Assembly (NCBI GenBank): GCA_036897625.1
Contig: JAYMTA010000184.1
Location: 1-35,775 of the forward strand
Length of the DNA stretch: 35,775 nt
Origin: Pelargonium cotyledonis
Taxonomy: Eukaryota; Streptophyta; Magnoliopsida; Geraniales; Geraniaceae
Direction of reading: 5' to 3'
Below the pieces are notes generated by a model that worked only from the letters and a program-made list of their open reading frames with translations, was not told the DNA's origin and did not search any database. Shown in pieces: positions 1-10,160 of the stretch (position 1 is the first letter of the stretch; the number at the start of each line of letters is the position of its first letter). The position numbers were made by a program, and so were the translations under genes.

Positions 1-719
1 ATGAGTTGGTGGGGAACATACATGGGTTTGCATTTGTTGAGAACTTGAGATTGGGACCATGAGATTTTAAAAATAATAATAGTCTTTTTGAGGATTTTAA
101 TGGCACTTATGATGATGTTGGCATTGACCCAAAGCAAACAAAAAATTAGTGGGGTTTGGAATGTTTGATATTTTGTCCATTTTTATTGGATGGAAATCAG
201 AGCTGATAATTTAGATTCGAACATGCAGATGTTCGAGAAAGAAAGAAAGAGTATAGACAATCACAAGAGTATGAGAAAGATAGTACATAGAAGCTAAAAG
301 GAAAATAAGCCTACACTCCCCTCATGCGTGAGGTATGACTTGAAATCCAACGAAATAGACTCCAATGCATGAGAAAAAAAGTTGTTCAGTGATGCAACCG
401 AGAAAGATGAGGGTTTAATTTACTCAATATTAGAGAAGATATTCACATTGCGGACTAGCAAGATGAACCATATGGATGTCGTGCATGTGTTTATTCATAT
501 TTTGCTGATGGGAGGACTTGGAATGAGGCATACCCAATAGGGATGATCTAGGTCATTAAAACTAAAAAGCCTCTGACTGAGGGGAGGCGCTACCATAAAG
601 AGATCATCCTCATGACATGTACCACGACCATGAACATTCAAATAGTAGTATATATTTTGATTCAAAACTGAACGGTTCTGACTCAACAAATGCTTAAATC
701 AAACGGATTCGAAGTTATT

Positions 720-958
720 ATTATTATTTTTTTGGTCTAAACCATGAGGTTTTTGAGCGGGCCCGCACACTCGCGGTTGGCACTTTTAAGCCGTTTTATC
801 ACACTCAGACTAATCCCCATTCGAGTCGGGTAGGACCACAAGGGTGGCAAATCTCTCCCTACCAAGTTTTAACGCAGCTGCATTTCCTGAGACTCGAACT
901 CGAGATCTCAGGTTAAGCTGGAACAACTCCTTACCAGTTGATTCAAGCGCTTGGTGGT
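720..958 (-). repeat. tRNA-derived SINE (family A), near complete
   Basis: Read on the minus strand, the element begins near the base at 958. It carries an A-box-like stretch (TGGTAAGGAGT), then a B-box-like GAGTTCGAGTCTC about 35 bases further on, a GC-rich body, and ends in an A-rich tail of TAA repeats at about 720-735. It is flanked by an imperfect 14-base target-site duplication: 706-719 reads GATTCGAAGTTATT and 959-972 reads GATTCAAAGCTATT (two differences). RNA polymerase III boxes, an A-rich tail and target-site duplications are the diagnostic parts of a plant SINE. The two differences in the duplication suggest an insertion that is not recent. A partial relative lies at 6930-7040. 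I cannot name the family. Confidence 0.72.
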
Positions 959-2675
959 GATTCAAAGCTATTCTACAAAGTACAAATACAAATCCCCACA
1001 AATCACCCATTCTACACTAATCTAATATGAAATCTAAATAATGAATTTTATTCATATAGTGCTATTTAAATTAAACTAAATTTAATAAAAAGTAAATACT
1101 TAGGAATAGAATAATAGTCTCCAAGTCTGCATTCACTTCAGCCATTTAAAATTCAATAGATGATTTTTATTTATTAATTTGGTTTGAAGTGGATTTATTA
1201 TAATTAATTGATACTGTGAGTTTTTGGTTTGCTGACTTGGCTACTGGTTTAAAAAAGGAAAGTATAATTAAAAACAAAACGACAAATGGCTAAGTTTGGG
1301 TATTGTCCGTACTATAGAAAGAAATTCCAATTTTACAGAGAAGACGACTCCTTAACAACCCCTTTTAATGGCGCGTGTACTGCTAATACTTTCATTTTTA
1401 GCTTATTCAAATATCAATAATTCAGTATAAAAAAAAAATAAAAAAATCAATAATTCAACTCCATAAATCATTAACTACAATTATGATTTTTTTACAATGT
1501 TTACATTTTATAGGGTGATTATGTTATCTTGATATTTTGAAGTGAGTACACACGAAAACATCAAATTGAATAGTTAGATCTTTCGAGCAGAAATAACACA
1601 TCTTACAATTAATGCGTAATTATATGAAAACGAAAATAAACCAACTAGAAGAGTAACAAGAACAATATCCATGAGAATTTCTTTATTAATAATATTCCTT
1701 TATTGTTATTTTTCTTTATTTTAGAGATCATACGTGAACTTTTGACTACTCAGACACAAATATATAGAACGGTAGAAAAATTGTCATACATACAAGTAAT
1801 TTGAACAATCCATAACATTGTAGTTATGAATAGACAATGAGTTGTTTTTGTTTTTATAACGAAAACCATGATCATTTATTGCAAGCACATTTTAAATATG
1901 TCCACATCTTTTGCATCAAATAGGCCTTAACATTTTTTTTTTGAACATTTAGTTAGGGCTCTTGGTCAATAAATTTATACTAATTAGGTGATATCATCTC
2001 GCCGATTATCACTCATATCCGTCTCAATAAATTCATGAATACAGAGCGTTATGTTCAATTTTATTTATTTTATATTTTAATTGAGAGTCTGAACTAATAA
2101 ATTAAAATTGAAAATCTCGACTTCTGAATCATAGCTAAGATTCTAAACAGATAAATCTTAAAACCAATGTGTTGGAAAACTACCAAGGACCCTACACGGA
2201 TATGTAGGTGGTAAAACAGTTTGGTACTGTATTGGATTTGACAGTTAGGAAACAAACAGCCTACTAATCTAACTTCCTGCTACTTTGATTTTTTCCTTTA
2301 TTTTATACAAAATAAAATCAATTAAAATGAAGAAAAAAACAACAAACAAATCACCAAGCTTGATTGATTTGATTGTTTATTTTTTTTAACTCTTTATTTA
2401 AACCAAGGAAGTCAACATAGTGTGGAGAGAAGAGTTGAAAACTATAACATATGAGAGCACATACCATTAAATAAACTTTATTCGTTACTGTTGATTATGA
2501 TAAATGTGAACTTAAATTTATATTGTGATATAATACTTAAACGCGAGTTCCTAATGCTAATTACCCAAAGGGGTGTAAGAAGTTAAAAGAACAAAATCAT
2601 GAAATTACACACTACAAATATTATTATAAAATCCTAGAATTGGTGACAATTTAATACAAGAATTGTAGATATATA

Positions 2676-2925
2676 TTCCATCCGCTTTAAAATGAGTGTC
2701 TTGTTTCTATTTTTGTAAAAATTAAAAATTATAATATAATTTAGTGTATTTCTAATATAATCCACACTTTTTTACTTACACTCCATGTGCAAATCTGCAC
2801 ATGTGCATAAGTAATAAGGATAATATGGAAAAAATAATAATATAATAACTTAAAATTAAAACAAGAAACTCATTTTGAGACAAATTTTTTTGACAAACAG
2901 AATACTCATTTTAAAATAGAAAGAG
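2676..2925. mobile_element. Stowaway-type MITE (Tc1/mariner-like, non-autonomous)
   Basis: The ends form an imperfect terminal inverted repeat: the left end carries TTTAAAATGAGTGTC and the right end, read in reverse complement, carries TTTAAAATGAGTATTC. Both ends abut a TA dinucleotide (2674-2675 and 2926-2927), the target-site duplication expected of Stowaway elements. The left end TTCCATCCGCTTTAAAATGA resembles the widespread Stowaway end CTCCCTCCGTCCCAAAATGA. The interior is AT-rich, about 250 bp in all, with no coding capacity. A second, internal inverted match (TTGTTTC and GAAACAA-like stretches) adds to the foldback structure. Confidence 0.72.
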
Positions 2926-3270
2926 TATTAATTTTTTGTCCCAATAATTGAATGTATTGAAGCCAAACATAGACAACTCCCCAACTCTTTTGGTTTTATT
3001 GTAAAATAGTAATAAAACACTTATTTTTACTTTTTAAAAATATTTCTATTCACATATAAGTTTCTGGTCCTGCTGAGAAAATGCACATTAACAAAAAAGA
3101 AAAGAACAAAATCCTCAACAAGCAAAGAAAAAGCATCATAATAAAAGTTCCCATTTGAGGAAACAATTCATTGGCTACATATTTTAGCTAAATTGAGAAA
3201 CAAAACGTGACTTTGGCGCGTACAATCACAACCCTGCCAAATAGAGCGTGTGTGGACACATGAATATCTT

Positions 3271-3764
3271 GATTCTTTGCTCTTCTTTCCAAAACAATAA
3301 TATTCTAAACGAAAAATAAAAATCAAATATAGTTCCATATGTCCGCTCGGCAGTAAGAGCTTTTCACTTCGTGCGTACGTGTCGTGTTCGTATCACGTTG
3401 AATTAATGAATTATATATGTCTGTTGCATGACATTGTGAACACAAACACTACATTTAGAAAACGTGTTGCATGACCCTCTCAATACAAAACACGAACAAC
3501 AAACACTTAGTACGATAACAAAATAAACCGTGTCAACACAATATAAACACATAATTATTATTAAATTACAATTATATCCTTAATTATGCGAGTTGAGTGT
3601 GTCAGACACTCAAATGTATGACAACACATTTTACAGGCCCAATGTGAAAACAAAACATGACACAAAATTTGTGAGCGAAAAACATGTTAATTTTGTGTCG
3701 TGTGATTCTATTACTCTTCTTCCCATATAATAATATTCTAAATGAGAAATAAAAATATAATATA
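3271..3764. repeat. ~60 bp direct repeats flanking a ~370 bp block
   Basis: The stretch 3271-3331 and the stretch 3704-3764 are diverged copies of each other. Both share GATTCT..., CTCTTCTT, AATAATATTCTAAA and GAAATAAAAAT-like segments in the same order, roughly 80% identical by eye. The intervening block contains motifs such as GTGTCGTGTTCGT and two copies of GTTGCATGAC, a composition often seen inside non-autonomous plant DNA elements. It could be a local tandem duplication or an insertion that duplicated or captured flanking DNA. I see no coding sequence in it. Confidence 0.5.
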
Positions 3765-4315
3765 ATTACACAGGTCTGGCCACTACTCAATACAGATACT
3801 CAATTTGTTTTATTAAAAAACAATTGTTGCTTTTGTTTTGTTGTTTACAGAAAGAGCTGAGCAAGAAACACTGTACCTATGCCTCCCCCTCCAAAGCAAT
3901 TGGCTTTTTAGAAAAACAAATCTTAAAGAAATGCTGTTGACACTTGACAGTGTGGTTTGTGATGATAACAATAAATATACAATTTTTTTGTATGAGCATT
4001 TTTATTTTTAAATTTAAGCATAAAACCCACCAAGCATTTGGGGCTATGTGGGTGTGGGGATGTGTTGAATTTTTTGCAAGGCAACCCATTTTTCACTGCC
4101 TCTTCTTCTCCATCTCTCTGCCCCTTCATGGCCTCTCCTCTGTTTCTCTTCTTATTTCCATTTTCACTGATTCAAATTCTAGGGTTTCTTGTTGCGCCAC
4201 CTCCATTACCACTCGCTTGTGTCAGCCCTAGAGACTCGCGACGACCCATTTCATTGCTGCGGCTGTGACCGTTTTTTTTTTTCTTTTTTTTAGCTCGCTT
4301 GACTTTACTTCTCTG

Positions 4316-4913
4316 GTACGTCTCTTTTTTATCTTCTGCCTCTGTATTTATTGTTTGTGTGTACCTGTTGATGTGTATATGCGTTTGTATTTGTGTATTT
4401 ATGTGTAACTGTGGGTATTTTGACCATCTTTTGTGGATACCAACTTTGGCGTTTTTCTTGGATTTTGGTATGTTGTGGTAACTTTCATGTGCTGGTGGAT
4501 GGTTATGCATCTTGGTCAACTCTAATCTGTGTGATTTTTTAGTCTTGATCTCATTCTCTTAATTGGGTTTTGCTTGTTTATATGCTTGGTTTTTCATCTG
4601 TTCTTGTTTTTTCCCTGTTATTATGATCAACCCATTACTCCAAAGAGCAATCTCTTGTGTTCTGATTCTGTTATTGTTGCACAATTTCTTCGGTTTTGAT
4701 AAATCTCTGTTTGATAAGTGGTCGAATGGTTTTGTTTTGGTAGGTACTTGGATGTTGTTTTGATGATATTGCTTTGCCTATTATCTTGTTGCTCAGAAAT
4801 TGTTTTAGTGTCTATAGCACAAAGTGTCTTTCTGTTTCTTCATTTATATCTGATAAGTGGAATCGGGTCATGTAGTTGCTGATTATGGGTTTCTTAATTT
4901 GTTGAAATTACAG
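4316..4913 (+). other. leader (5' UTR) intron of the TML/HOLT-type gene
   Basis: A CT-rich leader from about 4100 runs to a donor CTCTG|GTACGT at 4316. The following ~600 bases are T-rich, as plant introns are. The acceptor is ...TTACAG at 4911-4913, with a second AG two bases later. The first in-frame ATG after the acceptor is at 4944, the start I use for the coding region. No transcript was available to confirm the splice. Confidence 0.5.
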
Positions 4914-4943
4914 AGGATTTTAAGGTTTACAAGGTTTTGTTCG

Positions 4944-6254
4944 ATGTCCAAAGAGAAAGAAATTGAGGGTGAGGCAGAATCAGAAGATATGTGTAGTAGT
5001 GATTGCTGCCTTACTGGTAAGAAAGGGCTACCTGCCGGAGATAGTAGAGAAATGTTCTGGGTTGGTGCACGTGAATCCGTACCAGAAAAGATTAGGCTTT
5101 ATGAAGCCAATTGGAAATCAAACCCGAACCAGGATGTTATTTCTTCTGGTCAGGGCAGCCATGGTGGTTCCTCGGGTGTAGAATCTCAGGATGCAGATTA
5201 CTCTTATGTTCCATCACTCAGTTACGAGGTAGAGGTTCTAATATTGGCTAGGATTCCTAGATCAGAATACTGGAAGTTATCTTTTGTGAACAAGCGATTT
5301 TTGGCTCTTCTGAAGAGTGGTGAGCTCTTTAAGGTTAGAAGGGAAATTGGACTCAAGGAACCATCTGTTTTTATGTTGGCAAGTGGGGAGAGTAGTTGGT
5401 GGGCATTTGATCGTCAATTCAAGTCTCGTAGGAAGCTTCCGGTTTTACCATCAGACATATGTTTCTCATCTGGTGATAAAGAGTCGTTTTGTGCTGGGAC
5501 CGATGTTTTTGTTTCAGGCAACGAGATTGATGGTGTTGTTCTCTGGAGATACGAATTGGCAACCAACAACTGGTTTAAGGGTCCTTCCATGAGAAACGCG
5601 AGATGCTTGTTTGCCTCTGCCACATGTGGTACCTTTGCTTATATAGCCGGAGGAATTGACATGGAGACTGATAAGGGAGTGTTGAAATCTGCTGAGATGT
5701 ATGATTCAGATTGTAAATCCTGGGGCCCCTAGCAGAGGATGCACTAGCGTATAAAGCTTTGCTCGGGGTGCTTCATGGATAACAAGTTTTACGTGATTGG
5801 AGGACAAGACGAGGAAGGGAACAATCTCACTTGTGGGGAAGCCTTCGACGTGGAGAGGAGTACTTGGGAACTGATTTCAGACATGTTAAGAGATATCCCG
5901 GTTGCAATATCTCAATCTCCACCCCTCGTTGCTGTTGTGAACAACCAACTCTATTCGCTTGAGGCCGCTTCGAATGAGCTGAAGGTGTATTTGAAGAAGA
6001 GCAACACATGGAAGAGGTTAGGACCAGTTCCCGTGCGAGCTGATTTCAACAAAGGATGGGGAGTAGCATTCAAGTCTCTGGGCGATGAGCTGCTCGTGAT
6101 AGGTGCATCCGCGGCTCACGTTGCAGCTCATGTCATGAGTATATATACTTGCTGTCCTGATCCTGACGCCAATGAGTTGCTGTGGAGGCCGCTTGAACCT
6201 GGCAGTAATCGGCTAAGTCACTTCATTCTGAACTGTTCAATTATGTTTGCATGA
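4944..6254 (+). pseudogene. HOLT/TML-like: F-box/kelch-repeat protein, TML/HOLT type, with two in-frame TAG codons
   Basis: The frame encodes an F-box protein with C-terminal kelch repeats, closest in memory to Arabidopsis At3g27150 (HOLT) and legume TOO MUCH LOVE, a root F-box protein that restrains nodulation and is a target of shoot-derived miR2111. The F-box-like region begins near codon 90 (PSLSYEVEVLILARIP) and is followed by NKRFLALLKSGELFKVRREI. Kelch signatures include AYIAGG, FYVIGG and a terminal FILNCSIMFA. The 437-codon frame is open except for two TAG codons, at 5730-5732 and 5745-5747, between the first kelch units. Reading on past them gives a normal family match with no frameshift (CSGCFMDNKFYVIGG). 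By family comparison the stops replace a Leu-like and a Lys/Arg-like codon; the neighbouring CAG and ATA codons also look substituted. Translation from 4944 would end after 262 residues. No plausible small intron removes the stops. It may be a young pseudogene, a null allele or a sequence error. Confidence 0.85.
5180..5200 (+). promoter_or_regulatory. miR2111 target site in the TML/HOLT-type mRNA
   Basis: The 16 bases CTCAGGATGCAGATTA at 5185-5200 are a perfect complement to the first 16 nucleotides of plant miR2111 (5' UAAUCUGCAUCCUGAG...), recalled from memory. The remaining five positions (5180-5184) have two G:U wobbles, two pairs and one end mismatch. Predicted slicing is between 5190 and 5191. 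The site encodes ESQDADY just upstream of the F-box, which is where the site lies in TML and HOLT genes. It is undamaged although the frame downstream is interrupted. Confidence 0.85.
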
Positions 6255-6798
6255 GGATTTGAAATCTGAGAATGTTGTGAACTCTGTAGAGTTGTTTGAT
6301 ATGAATATCAGAATAATAGCTACATCTGGAAAAAAAAGGGGGTTTTCATAAACTGGAAGGTGTAATGTAATATATATGGTTTATTGAGTGTTAAGATTTT
6401 GCAATGATAGTGGATCATTTTAAAGTAAATGTTGCTGATTTTGTCTTCCTGTTATCTTTGCTCTATGGGATTTTCATCTCCTACAAAAGCTTGGTGTGTT
6501 TAACATAAATAAAGCCAGGTTTCATTCCATTGCCATGACAGTGATTAAGATTCTTTGTCAAGACACTTAGCAGGAGAAAATCTGATCATTTCTATCCCCA
6601 TTTCTCAAGCAAATTTGATTTACTACTTGGAATTGTTGGCAACCAGACCATAGTCTATATTTTCTATTCGCAACACTCGAATGTATATAAGGACGGTCAA
6701 CTGTCATGTGATGGTAAGCGAACATGTATCCTCTTCAAAAACATCTAATGCGTACCGGTACCGGTGCCTAGACAAAATACAGAATTTTTAATAAGATT
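6255..6798. other. 3' UTR and spacer after the F-box/kelch gene
   Basis: The first 200 bases are T-rich with AATAA-like signals (for example GAATAATAGC near 6310 and AATGTAATATATATGG near 6365), fitting a plant 3' UTR and polyadenylation region. The rest shows no coding signal. A short self-complementary patch, TACCGGTACCGGTGCC, lies near 6752. Confidence 0.4.
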
Positions 6799-6902
6799 TA
6801 CCAAGGCCATGATCAGTAGCTGGTCCAGGAGGATGATCAGACACGCCCAGACTCCTACGGGAGGCAGCAGTGAGAAATTTTTCGCAATTAGCCTGGCAGA
6901 GA
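6799..6902 (+). pseudogene. plastid-like 16S rRNA gene fragment in nuclear DNA
   Basis: The 20-mer ACTCCTACGGGAGGCAGCAG at 6851-6870 is identical to the near-universal bacterial/plastid 16S rRNA segment (the E. coli ~338-357 region). Flanking sequence aligns in the right order: TACCAAGG, GATCAGTAGCTGGTC and GAGGATGATCAG before it, then CAGTGAGAAATTTTTCGCAAT and AGCCTG after it (plastid CAGTGGGGAATTTTCCGCAAT). Relative to 16S, about 16 bases (the CCACACTGGGACTGAG part) are missing between GATGATCAG and ACACG. Cyanobacterial and plastid genes carry the same words, so a diverged nuclear plastid-DNA insertion (NUPT) is the simplest reading. A mitochondrial source is less likely because the plant mitochondrial gene has CCCACGGGGGGC here. 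Confidence 0.72.
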
Positions 6903-6929
6903 GAGTTGAAGGATTTAACTGTGAATAAA

Positions 6930-7040
6930 ACTCGAAGGAGAATTAGTTTGAGTGTGATAAAACGACTTAAAGGTGACAACCGTAAGTGTGCGGATCCGCT
7001 CAGAAACCCATAGTATAACCGAAAAGAAAAATATAACAAC
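6930..7040 (+). repeat. 3' part of a family A SINE, 5'-truncated
   Basis: From ACTCGAAGGAG at 6930 the sequence follows the minus-strand SINE at 720-826 at roughly 80% identity. Shared words include GAGTGTGATAAAACG, AGTGTGCGG and CCGCTCA, and the copy ends in an A-rich tail around 7020-7040. The 5' half with the polymerase III boxes is absent. In its place, about 28 bases upstream, the 16S rDNA fragment ends. I could not find a target-site duplication. Confidence 0.65.
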
Positions 7041-7364
7041 ATTTTTCAAAAATATTTTTATCAGTAGCCACAAAAAGGGCCAAACAAACCTAAGTTTGGG
7101 CCCATGTTGTTGAGCTTTGTTCAAGTATCTGTCACTCATATGAGCCCCATTATTCGAACCCGTTTGTTCATGCTGGAACGGATCGAGTCTCCTCCTCTTA
7201 CTTTCCATTTCAATTTTCAAGAGCCGGTTACAGTATCAGTCTCATTCAGAGAAGAGAGAGGGAGAGAGAGGAGCTTGCTTTTGTCTCTCCATCTATGCTC
7301 TCCGAGCGCAGAACACGGGAGCAGGAAGAAATCGACGATAGAATGTTCCGATCCTCAACTCTGT

Positions 7365-7755
7365 GTAAGAATTTACAGTTCAATCCCTTGTTTTCTTCAT
7401 TAATTCGTTGAAAATTCCTGTTCTAGGTTCGCTTTGCTCTCTCAGTTGTAATGGAAAACCCCGAATTTGCAGGCACTTTCGTGTAGTCTTTTGGCGTTCT
7501 CTCATTAGGGTCTCTTAGCTTCTCTGAGATTGTGTGCCGCACAATTAGGGTTTTAGGGTTTTCAAGTTTTGAGGTTTTGCTGAATATTTATTCTGGATTC
7601 AGGGTTGTTATTATTGGTTGGGCGAGTAAGAATTTGGGGATTTCGACCTAGTGTAGCCTTAAAAGCTTGTTCTTTTGGTGATTCCGGTTTTCAAACTGGT
7701 TGTTAGATAATTTGCATGTGAAAAGCTAGGTTTTTTTGGTGTGGGTTATTTGCAG
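7365..7755 (+). other. leader (5' UTR) intron of SWP73
   Basis: A GAGAG-rich leader (about 7247-7275) precedes a donor GTAAGA at 7365. The intron is T-rich and ends in TTATTTGCAG at 7755. It contains TTAGGGTTT (near 7545) followed by another AGGGTTTT, the reverse of the telo-box AAACCCTAA, a motif often found near the start of plant housekeeping and translation-related genes. The exon after it reaches the ATG at 7778 within 22 bases. Confidence 0.55.
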
Positions 7756-7777
7756 AGACCAGTCTATTGTGGTTAAA

Positions 7778-10160
7778 ATGTCTATGAATAACAACAATCA
7801 ACCCAAGGGTATTGGCAATTCGTCATCGCCATTTGGCAACGCTGGATTGGGAAACCCATCTATGCCTGGAAACCAAGGATTCTCGCAGGCACAAGCACAA
7901 ATGGCTGCTGGCTTTCAGGGTCAGTTTCACATGTCACAAGCTCAGGCTATTGCACAGGCGCATTCCAAAGCTCAAGCACACGCCCAAGCACAAGCCCAGG
8001 CAGCTCATGCGCAGTATCAAGCTCAGTTACAGGCTCAGAGTTTGTCTCTTAGTCAGAACCAAGCTGCAATGGGGAATTTAGGTGCTTCTTCGCCATCCAT
8101 TCCTGGTCTTGCCAATTCCGGTGCAAAGCGGATGATGCCTCAGAAACCCCCTATGCGCCCTATTGCTTCATCTATGGCAAACACAAGTTCCCCAATAAGA
8201 ACCATGGAACTTACGGCAGCAGCAGCCCGTAATAAAAAGAAACAGAAGTTTCCTGATAAACAACTGCAAGGGAGAGTGGCAGCAATATTGCCTGAATCTG
8301 CACTCTACACCCAGCTTATGGAGTTTGAGTCTCGTGTAGATGCTGCTCTGGCAAGAAAGAAGGTTGACATTCAGGAGGCCCTCAAGAACCCTCCTTGTGT
8401 TCAGAAGACTCTTCGTATTTATGTGTTCAACACTTTTGCAAATCAGCTTCGCACTATCCCAAATAAGCCTAATGCTGATCCCCCCACTTGGACTCTCAAG
8501 ATCATAGGGAGGATCTTAGAAGATGGAGTGGATCCTGACCAACCTTCAGTGGTCCAGAAACCCAACCCTATGTACCCTAAATTTTCATCGTTCTTCAAAA
8601 GAGTAACCATTTCCCTGGACCAGAGATTATATCCTGATAACCATATTATTATGTGGGAGAATGCTAGAGCACCTGCACCTCATGAGGGCTTTGAGGTAAA
8701 GAGGAAAGGGGATAAGGAATTTACAGTGAATATACGTTTGGAAATGAACTATGTGCCTGAGAAGTATAAGCTTTCACCAGCTTTGATGGAGGTTCTTGGT
8801 ATTGAAGTAGATACTCGCCCGAGAATTATCGCGGCAATATGGCATTATGTAAAGGCTAGAAAGTTGCAGAACCCTGAAGACCCTTCCTTCTTTAATTGTG
8901 ATCCACCTCTCCAGAGAGTTTTTGGGGAAGTAAAGATGAAATTTACCATGGTTTCGCAAAAGATCTCTCAGCATTTGTCTCCGCCACAACCCATACATCT
9001 GGAACACAAGGTCAAGCTTTCAGGGAATAGTCCAGTAGGAACTGCATGCTATGATGTGTTGGTTGATGTGCCCTTCCCAATACAGAGGGAATTATCTATT
9101 TTATTGGCTAATACAGAGAAGAACAAAGAGATCGATACATGTGATGAAGCAATTTGTTCTGCCATTAGGAAAATCCATGAGCACCGTAGGAGGCGGGCAT
9201 TCTTTCTTGGTTTCAGTCAATCACCTGTGGAGTTTATTAATGCTTTAATTGAATCTCAAAACAAGGATCTGAAGCTCGTAGCTGGGGAAGCTAGCCGCAG
9301 TGCTGAAACAGAATGTCGGGCAGAGTTCTTCAACCAACCATGGTAAGCCTTTCTTCCAATTGTAGCTCTCTAGTTTGGTTTTCCCTTCTTATTTTTCCTG
9401 TAACAATATAAGTTTGGAACTAACCTTCAGTTATTTAGGATCGTGCATTTATGCATATTGGTCTTAATGGGTGTTCACCATCGAATTTGGATGTAACATC
9501 CATCTTTGTTTATAATTACTACTCCACATGCCCTTAACAAATTATCACTTTGACTCTAACTTGCTTTTATCGCTGTAATGAAGCTTTTCCCGAGCTTGTG
9601 TACAAAGCATAGGATTATTTACCAGTCAATTACCTGGACTCATATACACCCCACCAGCATTCAATGTGTTGGATGTTTAGCACTAATTGCTTGTAGGGGA
9701 TGAGTGCTAACCTTCCTTGTCATATATGTGAAAAATAATTTGCTAAGACTTTATCAGTTGGGAAATCATAATTTGGGGCTCATGCTACGTGATTTCCTCT
9801 CCCCAGCCCCTCTCTACCTTTTTCACTTACACACTCAACCATCAACATCCATATGGTTGATCCCCATCAAAAAGTGGGGACACACAGCTCAGCAACATGG
9901 GTTTGTATTAGGCTCATAATATGATCACTTGATAAGCCATGCGGTTTATAGTCTCAGTGTTATAAGTTGGAACCTTGTAAGTTGCAACTATATGCCAGCA
10001 TTTAGTGGTTAACGCCAGAGGTGTATGTGTATTCCGTCTCTAAAGCTATACTTGTTATTTGACTGACAGGGTTGAAGATGCTATCATCCGATATATGAAT
10101 CGGAAGCCAGCTGCCGAAAATGAGGCTCCTGCCCCAACTCCTGGAAGTACACGAGTATAG
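7778..10160 (+). CDS. SWP73: SWI/SNF chromatin-remodelling subunit SWP73 (BAF60 / SNF12 homologue)
   Basis: Two coding exons, 7778-9342 and 10070-10160, joined across a split Trp codon (TG|G), give 551 residues; Arabidopsis SWP73B is of similar length. The N-terminal ~100 residues are low in complexity and rich in Gln and Ala ([19 protein letters not shown]). A basic segment, [13 protein letters not shown], comes next, then the conserved BAF60 core. A SWIB domain starts near residue 328 ([20 protein letters not shown]) and runs to about 405. The C-terminal part contains [22 protein letters not shown]60-type subunits sit in the nuclear SWI/SNF complex and link the remodeller to transcription factors. 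The ATG at 7778 is chosen over upstream non-ATG starts because it opens MSMNNNN just after the leader intron. The frame is intact. Arabidopsis has two copies (At3g01890, At5g14170); I cannot say which is closer. Confidence 0.95.

Larger units (their letters stand above)
1..4090. other. AT-rich, gene-free spacer with repeats
   Basis: No open frame in this stretch resembles a known protein and codon structure is absent on both strands. The sequence is strongly AT-rich with many short A/T runs. It holds a SINE near 720-958, a Stowaway-type MITE at 2676-2925 and a pair of ~60 bp direct repeats at 3271-3331 and 3704-3764. The last few hundred bases before 4100 turn into CT-rich leader sequence typical of a plant 5' UTR and probably contain the promoter of the F-box/kelch gene that follows. 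Confidence 0.6.

Noticed and set aside
810-1010. A 66-codon minus-strand frame as a possible small gene
   Set aside because: It lies inside the family A SINE and runs across its polymerase III boxes.
5710-5760. A small intron removing the two TAG codons of the TML/HOLT-type gene
   Set aside because: The only nearby GT and AG pairs would make an intron far below the plant minimum and would disturb the kelch segment.
5827-6009. Minus-strand open frames across the F-box/kelch gene (also 5414-5623)
   Set aside because: They are shadows of the sense coding frame, with no domain signal.
6799-6902. Bacterial contamination as the source of the 16S match
   Set aside because: The fragment is short, diverged and internally deleted, and it is embedded in plant sequence with a plant SINE beside it; a nuclear plastid-DNA remnant fits better, though a search should confirm this.
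6788-7220. Open frames of 84-101 codons over the 16S/SINE region
   Set aside because: They are built from rDNA and SINE sequence and match no protein.
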